Both the position numbers and the translations under genes were made by a program. A stretch of DNA of 64,000 nucleotides from an uncultured Ruminococcus sp. (GTDB lineage: Bacteria; Bacillota; Clostridia; Oscillospirales; Ruminococcaceae), in NCBI RefSeq assembly GCF_947301925.1, contig NZ_CAMYUE010000002.1:440131-504130 (forward strand). Direction: 5' to 3'. The notes beneath the pieces are model-generated. The model saw only the letters and a program-made list of their open reading frames with translations, did not search any database and was not told where the DNA came from. Of this stretch, positions 24,870-33,600 are shown in pieces. Position 1 is the stretch's first letter, and each line of letters opens with the position of its first letter.

Positions 24870-26138
24870 TTATTCCCCCTTGAACATATCAAAATGCTTC
24901 AGAGTCGGTATTGCCCCGTACTTGCCCAACAGATAGTTCTTCTCGTAATTCTCATCCTTGCGAATCTTAACGCCGTCTTCATCTACAAAATCAGCTAATG
25001 AGAAAAGATATGATATTCCGTTTGAATCCTTTTCTGTAAACCAAATCTCATCTCTTCTGAGGATGTTGCCGTTAAGCTGCCACGAGTCATGAGATGTAAA
25101 AATCAACTGAGCGTGATTAGTATTGATCTCAGGATCAAGGAACGTAATAACAAATGCTCTTACAAGCAGGGGATGAAGTCTGGCATTAAGCTCGTCAATA
25201 AAGAAAACTCCACCCGTTGACAGCACATCCTGTAACATAGGATATAACGCAAACATTTTAAGAGTTCCTGCCGATTCATGCTGAAGGGGGATAGATGTGG
25301 TCTGATCGGAATCTATCATTTTGTGAACTGCGTCGATTCTGAACTGCTTATCTGCATCATCGACTTCAGACTTGATAACTTCAACGTTAAAACCAATTAT
25401 GGACGGATCAAATGATGAAAAATAGTCAACGACCTTCTGCTGAACCTTTTTATCTTCTTCAAATCCTTCCGGGATAAGCTGAGATAAGAAAAAGTTCTCT
25501 ATTGGTCTGCCAAAATCTGCAAAATCATTATGCACAAACCAATCCCTTATAAACTTAAGCTTTGCTATTTTGAGCTTCGCACCAAGTGATACAACGAGGG
25601 TTTCCTTTTCTAATGCGATAATTAAGTTCTCCCTACTTTTTGCAGGAATACCAGCAAAATCGAACTCTTCTCCATTACGGTAGAAAATACGCTTGAAATC
25701 ACCTCTCGATGATTTAGCCTTATAGTTTAACCATTCCTCACATACGCCATTACTATCGACTGTGAATCCATAATTGTAAGTCTTTGCACCATTTTCTTCT
25801 GAGTCTATAAAATAAACTTCAAATGATGATTCGGCATTTTTGCTGGTACTATCAAATAAAAATGGAGTTGGCCTGAAAAACTTTGATTTTTTCTTTGAAT
25901 CAGATTCATCGCCGTAATCAAGTGAATTGATAACATACGTTGACATATATCTGAAAGCTTCCTGAACATTTGACTTTCCGCTTGCATTTGCACCAAATAT
26001 AGCCGCGACAGGCAATACCTTTTCATTTGCAATTGATACAACATGATTATTAAAATCTGAAATCTTAGTTGCTGAAAGATCTAAAGTAGTGTCATCCTTA
26101 AATGATTTAAAATTCTTATAATTGAACTGTAGTAACAT
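24870..26138 (-). CDS. AAA15 (RloA-like) ABC-type ATPase
   Basis: A 422-residue SMC/ABC-like ATPase. Walker A is AAIFGANASGKSNVQEAF near residue 45; Walker B is GGVFFIDELNARLHP near residue 325; the switch His is in LIFTSHDSWQL. The middle has the insert usual for AAA15 proteins. The start ATG at 26138 lies 8 bases after AAGGAGG, and a promoter precedes it. First gene of a four-gene operon with RloB, a small protein and a cyclase-like protein. Expected role: sensor ATPase of an abortive defence system. Confidence 0.88.
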   Translation of the reverse strand: MLLQFNYKNFKSFKDDTTLDLSATKISDFNNHVVSIANEKVLPVAAIFGANASGKSNVQEAFRYMSTYVINSLDYGDESDSKKKSKFFRPTPFLFDSTSKNAESSFEVYFIDSEENGAKTYNYGFTVDSNGVCEEWLNYKAKSSRGDFKRIFYRNGEEFDFAGIPAKSRENLIIALEKETLVVSLGAKLKIAKLKFIRDWFVHNDFADFGRPIENFFLSQLIPEGFEEDKKVQQKVVDYFSSFDPSIIGFNVEVIKSEVDDADKQFRIDAVHKMIDSDQTTSIPLQHESAGTLKMFALYPMLQDVLSTGGVFFIDELNARLHPLLVRAFVITFLDPEINTNHAQLIFTSHDSWQLNGNILRRDEIWFTEKDSNGISYLFSLADFVDEDGVKIRKDENYEKNYLLGKYGAIPTLKHFDMFKGE

Positions 26139-26172
26139 ATTGTTAAGCCTCCTTATAATCTCCTTACTATAT

Positions 26173-26200
26173 ATTATACTCAAAAAAAGCAAAATGTCAA
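26173..26200 (-). promoter_or_regulatory. Promoter of the AAA15-RloB operon
   Basis: Minus strand TTGACA (26200-26195), 16-bp spacer, TATAAT (26178-26173), about 35 bases before the ATPase start. Confidence 0.8.
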
Positions 26201-26296
26201 CACATAATTGAGAAAAAACCTCATTTAGATGTATGATTTACTTCATTTTTCATGAGTTGCTTTATAATTCATAAATGAAACAAATCATTTTGTTTA

Positions 26297-26568
26297 CTGT
26301 ACTGATTACACCTATACTGCTGCTATACCAGTAAAACAGTCGATTCCAGACATAAAAAATCCCCCTGAACCATAGTAGTTCAGGGGGACTGTTATTAACA
26401 TCAGTTATCCGCAAATACGAACTTCAACATTGATATCTTCCCATATTTTGGATTTTATCGTTTGTCCGTTCGCGGCTCTGAAAGCCTTTGCTTCTTCCAA
26501 TGTTATATCGAATTTGCACATTAACTCTAACGAGTCGAACTTACCTCTTATCTGCGATTGCAGCCTGA
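26297..26568 (+). repeat. ~370-bp repeat, copy D, joined to a ppdK tail
   Basis: The left end (CTGTACTGATTACACC), terminator hairpin and internal frame match copies A-C. Identity stops immediately after the core, at CAGCCTGA. From there the sequence becomes the 3' end of a pyruvate phosphate dikinase gene instead of the repeat's right end. The junction is therefore at the same core as in copy E and at 862. Confidence 0.85.
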
Positions 26569-26633
26569 GCGGCGGCAAGACTAGCGATCGGAACGCAGAA
26601 AGGCGAGCAAGAAACGTAGTCAACACCAATCTT
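26541..26633 (-). pseudogene. ppdK: 3' end remnant of pyruvate phosphate dikinase
   Basis: Thirty codons reading [20 protein letters not shown] then AQAAIADKR and a stop, matching the very C-terminus of PPDK (family pattern [23 protein letters not shown]). Two conserved arginines are changed to Cys and Ser, and nothing upstream resembles PPDK, so it is a decaying fragment. Its last eight codons coincide with the core shared by the repeats. A 3' gene end carrying a recombination core is the usual hallmark of an integration site. Confidence 0.75.
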
Positions 26634-26706
26634 GTTCCCAGTTCTTGAGCCCACGATAGTAGAAAAGATATGTATGGCGGTGCTATTGCACCGCTGTTCT
26701 TTTGTA

Positions 26707-27930
26707 TTAGTTCTTATCAAGCAGCCAGTCAACTGCATTTATGACTTCGATACCTTCATAGTCGCCGAGGGTAAAACGGTCAAGAGTTAATATAGTCTTG
26801 GCATAATTATCATTGATATTCTTCAGCGGAGTTATTTCGCGATTGAATGTACTTTCATCTGTAAGAGAAGCTGTCACCTGATAATAGTGCAGGCGGCTTT
26901 CTTTTTCTGCTATGAAGTCAACCTCAGTTGTACCAAGCTTGCCTATATTGACCTTATAACCTCTGCGGAGAAGTTCAAGGTACACGATATTTTCAAGTGA
27001 AAATCCAAGGTCATAGTTGCGGCGTGGTAGAAGATGATTCCTGATACCGAGATCCACGATATACAGCTTCTGATTCATTTTAAGAGCCTGCTTGCCTACG
27101 ATATCATATCTTTCCACGGGATAGAATATAAACGCCTCAACAAGTGCGGAAACGTAATCATTTACAGTATTAGCACTGACTTTGCGACCGGAGGAAGTGA
27201 TATAGTCCGAGATGCTCTTTACAGATATAGGACTTCCGACTGATCCTGAAAGGAATTTAGCGATACTTTTCAATAGTGCTAAGTCGGTTATCTTACGCTT
27301 GTTAGGATCAGTCTCGCGGCGCTTCTGACGTTCTTCGATATCCTTGACGATTATCGTATTATAGATACCTTCAAGGTACATCTCAGCCTTTTCCTTTGAA
27401 CTGTCCATTTGTGCGATATAGGGGAAGCCGCCGGTACGCATATACTCTGCAAACACTTCATCAGGAGTACCGCTGCGGAGCTGAGCGTATTCCGCAAATG
27501 ATAGCGGCAGCATAGATATCTCAACATATCTGCCTGACAACAGCGTTGCAAGCTCTCCCGAGAGCATATAGGCGTTAGAGCCTGTGATATATATATCAGT
27601 CTTATCTTTGACATAAAGGCTGTCTACGACCTTCTCAAAGCTATCAACCTTCTGTATCTCGTCTAGGAATATATAGGTGTACTTATCAGGAACAAGTCTC
27701 TCTGTGATATAGCTGTAAAGTTTGTGATAGTCCTGTAGCTCCTCATATTCCAGCTCTTCAAAATTGATGAAGATTATCTGCTCAGGGGATACTCCGGTGC
27801 TGAGAAGATATTCACGATACTGCTGTAGGAGCGTAGACTTTCCGCAACGTCTGATACCGGTAACAACCTTTATGACCTGTTCCTCATGCCATGCTTTTAT
27901 TTTTTCGAGATATTCTTTACGTTCTACCAT
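26707..27930 (-). CDS. AAA ATPase with DUF4143 domain
   Basis: Full-length AAA_14/DUF4143 protein of 407 residues. Walker A VVTGIRRCGKSTLLQQY near residue 25, Walker B TYIFLDEIQKVD near residue 95, sensor DIYITGSNAYMLSGELATLL. The C-terminal domain has EVDFIAEKESRLHYYQV, a D...E/Q-type nuclease-like motif. ATG 27930 follows GAGGTGCATACT. Its function is not established. A similar but distinct protein is at 8353, and a third is a fragment at 22756. Confidence 0.88.
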   Translation of the reverse strand: MVERKEYLEKIKAWHEEQVIKVVTGIRRCGKSTLLQQYREYLLSTGVSPEQIIFINFEELEYEELQDYHKLYSYITERLVPDKYTYIFLDEIQKVDSFEKVVDSLYVKDKTDIYITGSNAYMLSGELATLLSGRYVEISMLPLSFAEYAQLRSGTPDEVFAEYMRTGGFPYIAQMDSSKEKAEMYLEGIYNTIIVKDIEERQKRRETDPNKRKITDLALLKSIAKFLSGSVGSPISVKSISDYITSSGRKVSANTVNDYVSALVEAFIFYPVERYDIVGKQALKMNQKLYIVDLGIRNHLLPRRNYDLGFSLENIVYLELLRRGYKVNIGKLGTTEVDFIAEKESRLHYYQVTASLTDESTFNREITPLKNINDNYAKTILTLDRFTLGDYEGIEVINAVDWLLDKN

Positions 27931-28106
27931 AGTATGCACCTCACTTTTCCTTAGTATATCATATCCAGATGTAGTTGTCAATATAAAATGCCGATTTCGG
28001 AATACACCTCTTAAATCCCTATAAAATTCATTCTAAACCGGAATTTTTTAATAATCTTATTTATACCACATTCCATATTTCCTGCAAAGGATTATTTTAG
28101 AAAGCA

Positions 28107-28142
28107 ACAAAAAAAACTCACGGTTTCGATGAACTGTGAGTT
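28107..28142 (-). terminator. Terminator for the small gene at 28212
   Basis: Stem AACTCACGGTT / AACTGTGAGTT (one G-T pair) followed on the minus strand by eight T residues. It supports real minus-strand transcription of the 40-residue gene upstream. Confidence 0.8.
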
Positions 28143-28211
28143 ATTGATAGATAATGTTCATAAGAATAATGAAAAATCATTTTTTCTTGTTTTGAGTAAT
28201 CAGTGTATTCT

Positions 28212-28334
28212 TTATTTCTTTAAGATAAAATATGGTTTAGCGCTCCATTCCTCTTTTCCGACAGTTCCTTTGTCGAAGAATCCTCGAATATATATCAATT
28301 CAAAATACCATTTAGGTGTTTTATTCTTAGCCAT
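28212..28334 (-). CDS. Small conserved-looking protein, 40 aa
   Basis: The frame reads MAKNKTPKWYFELIYIRGFF onward and ends PYFILKK. GAGGAG precedes the ATG at 13 bases, slightly far, and a good terminator follows its stop. It is basic and aromatic-rich with no known motif. It lies in the gap between the ATPase and the integrase remnant and might be an accessory gene of that element. Confidence 0.5.
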   Translation of the reverse strand: MAKNKTPKWYFELIYIRGFFDKGTVGKEEWSAKPYFILKK

Positions 28335-28509
28335 ATCTATCACGCTTCTCCTCAAAAAAATAATATAAAATATAAAATTGTATAATATTTGATTTTTGAT
28401 ATCATAAGAATTAAGGACAAAAAGTCCGGAGCATTCAAATATGTTTTATCATTATTTGATGCTGCTTGTGGCCACGAGCAAGAAATACAATTATATGGAG
28501 GAATATCAT

Positions 28510-28641
28510 ATGAAAGAATTCATCCCACGCGTTAAAGAAAGCCTTTTACTTTCTCCTGACGGAACCATTAACGCACATATTGATATCGATGAAGACAGTA
28601 TAGGGGTATGCAGTAACTCAGTTGAAGTTTGTCTGTACTAG
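28510..28641 (+). CDS. Short protein before the integrase remnant
   Basis: A 43-codon frame starting MKEFIPRVKESLLLSPDGTI behind a strong GGAGG. Its 3' end overlaps the integrase frame out of phase. The abrupt change from protein-like sequence to the integrase frame near 28615-28640 suggests that this is the 5' end of one gene fused to the 3' end of another by deletion. Confidence 0.45.
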   Translation: MKEFIPRVKESLLLSPDGTINAHIDIDEDSIGVCSNSVEVCLY

Positions 28642-29555
28642 AATCAGCAAAGAAGATAGCAACTGCATTTGATAGGCAGGTTGAAAAGCTCTTTGAGATT
28701 CACTCAGAGACCACAGGCCTGTCATCAAAAACTATTCTTCATTATCACAGGCTCATAAGTTCAATACTTGCACAAGCTACACGCGACAGGCTCGTTCCTT
28801 TCAATATAGCAGATCACAACTACATGAAAGCTCCGAAACTTGAGCATTCAGAAGCTGCGTTCCTTGATGAAGAACAGGCAAGACATGTTTTAGAACTGCT
28901 CAATGACGAACCGCTCAAATGGAAAGTAGCTATGTACCTGCTTATATTCAGCGGTATGCGTCGTGATGAGCTTCTTGGTCTTGAATGGAAAGATATCGAC
29001 TTCGAGAAACGAATCATACATATCAAGAGAACCAGTCAATACGTTCAGCACATGGGCATTATTACCAAATCACCTAAGAACGCCACTTCATACCGTACCG
29101 TTAAGCTTCCGGAGTTTGTATTTGATCTTCTTCGTGAGTATCAGGCTTACTGGAACAAGCTCCGTAATGATATGCTTGATCGCTGGGAACACTTCATCAC
29201 AATTACGCTTGCAGACGAAAGTACACAGACCATCAGGAATGACAGACTATTCATAAAGGATGATACTACACCTATGAACCCCGACAGTCTGACTGACTGG
29301 ACAAGTAATTTTGTAAAACGTAATAAGCTGCCCCATTTTACTCCTCATTCGCTCAGACACACACACGCTACTCTTCTCATTGCTGAAGGAGTATCTATAC
29401 CCACTGTTTCAAAACGTCTTGGACATTCTTCTATAACTACAACGAGCAAGATATATGTCCATGCAATACAGTCAGCTGATGAAGTAGCCTCAGATGTGAT
29501 AGACGGGAAGCTTAATCCCATTCATCACGGCGATGATAAGGAAGAGGCAAAGTAA
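28629..29555 (+). pseudogene. 5'-truncated tyrosine integrase
   Basis: Phage-type tyrosine recombinase lacking its N-terminus. It retains the end of the core-binding domain (LSSKTILHYHRLISSILAQA) and the full catalytic domain: FSGMRRDELLGLEW (Arg), ITKSPKNATSYRTVKL (Lys), PHSLRHTHATLL (HxxR), KRLGHSSITTTSKIYVH (His/Trp position and Tyr). The arm-binding domain and about 70-90 residues are missing; the frame is preceded by a stop two codons before a TTG. Catalytic residues are intact, but stable expression is doubtful. A terminator follows directly. Confidence 0.8.
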
Positions 29556-29559
29556 CAAG

Positions 29560-29595
29560 AAGATCCTTCTCCACAATGGGGAAGGATCTTTTTTC
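29560..29595 (+). terminator. Terminator after the integrase
   Basis: A 10-bp perfect stem (AAGATCCTTC / GAAGGATCTT), 11-base loop, then TTTT. Confidence 0.9.
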
Positions 29596-29661
29596 GAGAA
29601 TTAGGAAGTATATCTAATTTATAATACGGAGCTTCCATTATCTTTTCAATATCCATAAATT

Positions 29662-30114
29662 CTATTCCTTCTTCAATGCAAGGTAAGACTCAAGTTCTTC
29701 ATCGGTGAGTCTTAGGTATTGTGTTATCGTTTCTCCGTCATTGACAACAAGTCTTCCGCCAATATACGTATACGGGAATCCACTGGCCTTTTCTGTATCA
29801 TTAATCAGATAAAAATTCTGTTTGTCAAAAGTATACTCTGTTATCTCTCCATCGAGCTCAAAGAAAGCTGTGCCATCATCTTTCAAAACAAGGTAGCCCT
29901 TTTTCATTATATCGAGTGATTCTTTCATTTCTTCAAATGTCTCGCCGGTTTTAGAGATCCCGATCCGTTTATAATATCCGACAGATTCCTTATCCTGTGA
30001 GATATATTCAGTCTGACTAGTCGTTTCGGAGTTGCTATTGTCTGACTTATCATTGTTATTGCATCCGGATAATAAACAGGAGAGAAGCGCCATTATTATG
30101 GCAGCGTATATCAT
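29662..30114 (-). CDS. Predicted lipoprotein of unknown function
   Basis: A 150-residue exported protein with a lipoprotein signal peptide: MIYAAIIMALLSCLLSGCNN, lipid Cys at residue 18. An Asn/Ser-rich linker follows, then a small domain with repeated beta-type segments (DDGTAFFELDGEITEYTFDKQNFYLI) typical of the many small Bacillota lipoproteins that follow a Gly-Lys-Thr pattern. No convincing ribosome-binding site precedes the ATG at 30114, and the sequence immediately upstream carries an opposite-strand gene remnant, so the promoter region may have been replaced. Confidence 0.65.
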   Translation of the reverse strand: MIYAAIIMALLSCLLSGCNNNDKSDNSNSETTSQTEYISQDKESVGYYKRIGISKTGETFEEMKESLDIMKKGYLVLKDDGTAFFELDGEITEYTFDKQNFYLINDTEKASGFPYTYIGGRLVVNDGETITQYLRLTDEELESYLALKKE

Positions 30115-30119
30115 CGGTT

Positions 30120-30281
30120 TTGCTAGGAATAAGAAATAATGCCGTAAAGGAATATGTAAATGATTGGATTGTGCAAATTGAAGATATAACCCCATATGTC
30201 AAAGAACTTAATCTATCAAGAAGAAAGGGAATTGATATAACACCTTTTCTTCCAAATGAACAGGTTTATCCTTTGCTATAA
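30120..30281 (+). pseudogene. 3' remnant of an unidentified gene
   Basis: An open frame of 53 codons without a clear start, ending EDITPYVKELNLSRRKGID then ITPFLPNEQVYPLL and a stop. Residue content is protein-like and a UUCG-loop terminator follows 20 bases later on the same strand. I do not recognise the family. It is truncated on its 5' side by the lipoprotein segment. Confidence 0.35.
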
Positions 30282-30300
30282 CTTTTAAGAAACCGCATAT

Positions 30301-30329
30301 AAGAAAAGCCCCTTCGTGGGGCTTTTCTT
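30301..30329. terminator. Bidirectional terminator with TTCG loop
   Basis: Stem AGAAAAGCCCC / GGGGCTTTTCT around TTCGT, with A and T runs on both sides. It can serve the plus-strand remnant. Confidence 0.8.
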
Positions 30330-30650
30330 ATAGCTATCTATTTTCATAACAACAAACCTCGTTTTCGTTAACCTCGGTTAACAAAATCCGCAATATTCTT
30401 CAAAAACTCTAAAAAACACTCAGTGATTCTCAGCGATATTTCGAGGTAAAATAAACGCGTTGCTGCACGGTTGCTGCAATCGGATAAAAAAGGGCATAAA
30501 AATAAGCACTTCCGAATACTCGAAAGTGCCGATATTACGTTGTAAGTTCATCTCTTAAAAGATGACACCTGAAAAACAGCTATTTTTCGGACTTTGTCAA
30601 AACAATCATATCATAAAAATATATGTAACTGTTTTTTACTTTGTAGATTC
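30330..30650. other. AT-rich gap without a recognisable gene
   Basis: No coding frame is supported. The stretch has a GTTAACC-containing segment (30366-30382), a repeated GTTGCTGCA near 30460-30478, and a weak hairpin CACTT / AAGTG at 30508-30529. It may be an element end or encode an untranslated RNA ended by the terminator at 30651, but I see no promoter that decides this. Confidence 0.3.
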
Positions 30651-30684
30651 AGCTCCATGTGTATGGCACATGGAGCTTTTTTTA
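30651..30684 (+). terminator. Plus-strand terminator facing the STAND gene
   Basis: An 11-bp perfect stem (AGCTCCATGTG / CACATGGAGCT) with 5-base loop and TTTTTTT on the plus strand. No plus-strand gene is visible upstream; it overlaps the 3' end of the minus-strand STAND gene by three bases and would block antisense reading into it. Confidence 0.8.
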
Positions 30685-33600
30685 TTTTTCCAATGACGTA
30701 TTCTCTATTTGATCATCTATAGTAATATCACCATCACCAATCTGCTTGGATACAAAATCTCGGAATGTTGTAATATTTGGATCAAGGATTATTGTCCTTT
30801 TAGAAATAGTAAAATTGCCAGCTGCAGAAATGATTGAATAATGCATTCTGCAAAGATCAGAATATATTAATTCAATTTTGCTTGGATTGAATTGATAATT
30901 GTAATATAGAGATATATATTCCAAATCATCATATATACTGTAAAAATTATCAATATCCCAAATATCAGCGGAAAATCTATTAGAAACATCCATAAAAATA
31001 GAAAACCAGTCATCTAAAGTTAAATCTGGATACAGGGCACTAATAATGGCTGTGTTGCCATTAAATCTAAAACCATACTTATTTCGACTATGAAGATAAG
31101 GAAGCACAATATTATCTTTAAATATGATTTTTTCTTTATCACAAAGAATGTCGATAATATTAAGAATAAGCCTACACGAGCTCGAACCTAAATCATTTAA
31201 AATTGAATTGATCTCCATTTCGATTTCATGATTATAACCAGATTGCTTTATTCTCTCTAGTAGATCACCATAGTTCTCATCATTATTAGTAGTTATTGTA
31301 TATTCCGAAGATGTAGTATCATTTGGCGAACAGTTTCCATATGATATAAGTGTTTCCTTGAGGGAAGGATTTTTTATCATAGATATTATTGTATTATTAT
31401 AGCTATATAAAGCCTCGGCATCACTTCTGTATCGAATGCTGCTACTTTCTATCATGTAGTTTATCCAAGCATTTACTAATCTATATAATTGTATCAATTC
31501 TTCATCTGTGTGGAACAATGATTCTGCATGGCGAAACAAAGCTGAAATGAGTGTTTTACGCCAGAATAAAAATTCTTCAGGATAGTTTTTAATTTCGAAT
31601 AAAGCGTCTACGTACTTATATCCAAGTTTTATTGCAACATCAAATAATTCATCTTCTATATGAATACGGTTGTCACCCATTTTATTTGCATAATCTGAAA
31701 TTGTAAGTAGTTCCATTCCATGTAAACTTAGTTTTGAATCGTTTAATGGCAAGAACTGATAGCAATCTAGTAGACCATGAAGTGAATAATCCTTATGACC
31801 AACATACCCTAATATCCTAGACTGTATTCTTGTAGATATTACTTGAGAAAGCGTTAATTCGCCGAACTGATTTAGTATGTTAATAATATTGTTTCCTACA
31901 CTTTCTATGACGTCGTATTCCATTTTCCAAAGAATACCATTGATACCACACCAATGTTCTTCAATTTGAAGAAATAAATCTTTTCTTTTAGAAATGTAAT
32001 ACAAATATGCTAATTCTTTATAATAGTGCGGTTTTGATCCTATAAAAATCTCTATAACGTCTTCACATAGTCTAGAAGTTAAAGAAAACTCAGTATTATC
32101 AATGAAAAATTGTAAAAACACTTTTTTGATATAAGGAAGAACTTCAAACGCACCAAAATCATTGCATGAGCCGGTACCATGATGGCTTAAAAATCCAAAC
32201 AGATTATATGTCATCGCAACCATTTCGTCATAAGAAAGTTTTTTGCCATAAAACATAGAGAAAATCTTCATAGTCAGATCTTTAAAAATATGTGCAGGTT
32301 CAAATCCACGCTTCCCTTTTGAAACATGTTTATCATTTAAAGTCGCATCATATAATGCATCCCAGTCTATGTCATTCTCAATATTAAATAGGCAGAACAT
32401 AGCTTCAAAATAAAAGATTACACCGTGTGCTTTATAATCTAATGAAGGAATAGAAGGTAAGCTGAGTATTAATTCGCTAATCTTATTTTGTAATCGTTTA
32501 TCTATGATTCCTTGTAAAATCATATGAAAGCACAATTCAGTCAATAATTGAACTGATATTTCCGATGAATCGCACAGTTTTTCTGAGAGCAATTCTATCG
32601 AATCTTTATTTATATCTCTTTCAACTATTGTTTTAGAAATATAATTATACAGATCCAAATCATAGTAAGTTTTGAAAGATAGTGTAACTGTTATATCTTC
32701 TTTTTTAGTAAAACCAACGCTTGCTTCTAACCAGCCTGTAATAAATGAAGCGTAGAATTTATAATCCGAAATTTTATCCACAAGATTAGGTGCATAACAT
32801 CTGATGATATATCCCATTTTCTGGCTATTGCTTTCATCTAATTCATTGATTAAGGCGATTAAATCTTGCTCATCATAATCTCCAAAATACTCCTTATATA
32901 ACCTTGAACTACGTACTGATTCCTTTGCCAACAATAGTAAGTATACATCATTGATTATTAATTCCACATGATTTTTAAAGTCAAGTGTATATTTCTCAGA
33001 CTGAGTTAAATGGCAAGGCATTTTATTCTCAATAAATTGTTCTTCTTTTTCATAGTATTGAACACACGAAATTAGCTGTGAAATTGAAGTTGCTACCATG
33101 TTGAGAGGATGTATATAATCTAGTTTATGTGGAGAATTTATTAAATCCGTAACAGAGCTAAACTGTTCTAATAATTTATCTATTGAAATACTGTAATAGA
33201 CAGATTTAATGATATAATCCGGATTGAAAAACTCAAAAAGTTTGTCAATCGATTGTGTATCAATCATCAGATTAAAAACCAAGTCGTATTTATACTCATC
33301 TAACGAGCTGTTTTTTAAAACTGCATTGACGATTGAATCGACGATTATTGAATAATTACGGTTTTCTCGTATTTTGTCTCTTAAATACAGCCTAAAGTCA
33401 TTGTGTAATGGCGCATATCCGTAATTATCTTTATTAATTAGTGGATATAACTCGTTCAAAATAAATTCGACATTAAGTTTAGGAATTTCCAAAATGGTGG
33501 CAAGACAATCTGCTTGATGTTTAATTGATGAAAATGCGAATATTGTTTCGATGCGCAATAAATTTAGTTCATCTATCGATTTGATTGAGCTGATAATCCA

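Noticed and set aside
30410..30480. Possible tRNA or attachment site around the repeated GTTGCTGCA
   Set aside because: No cloverleaf could be drawn and no matching second copy was found in the window.
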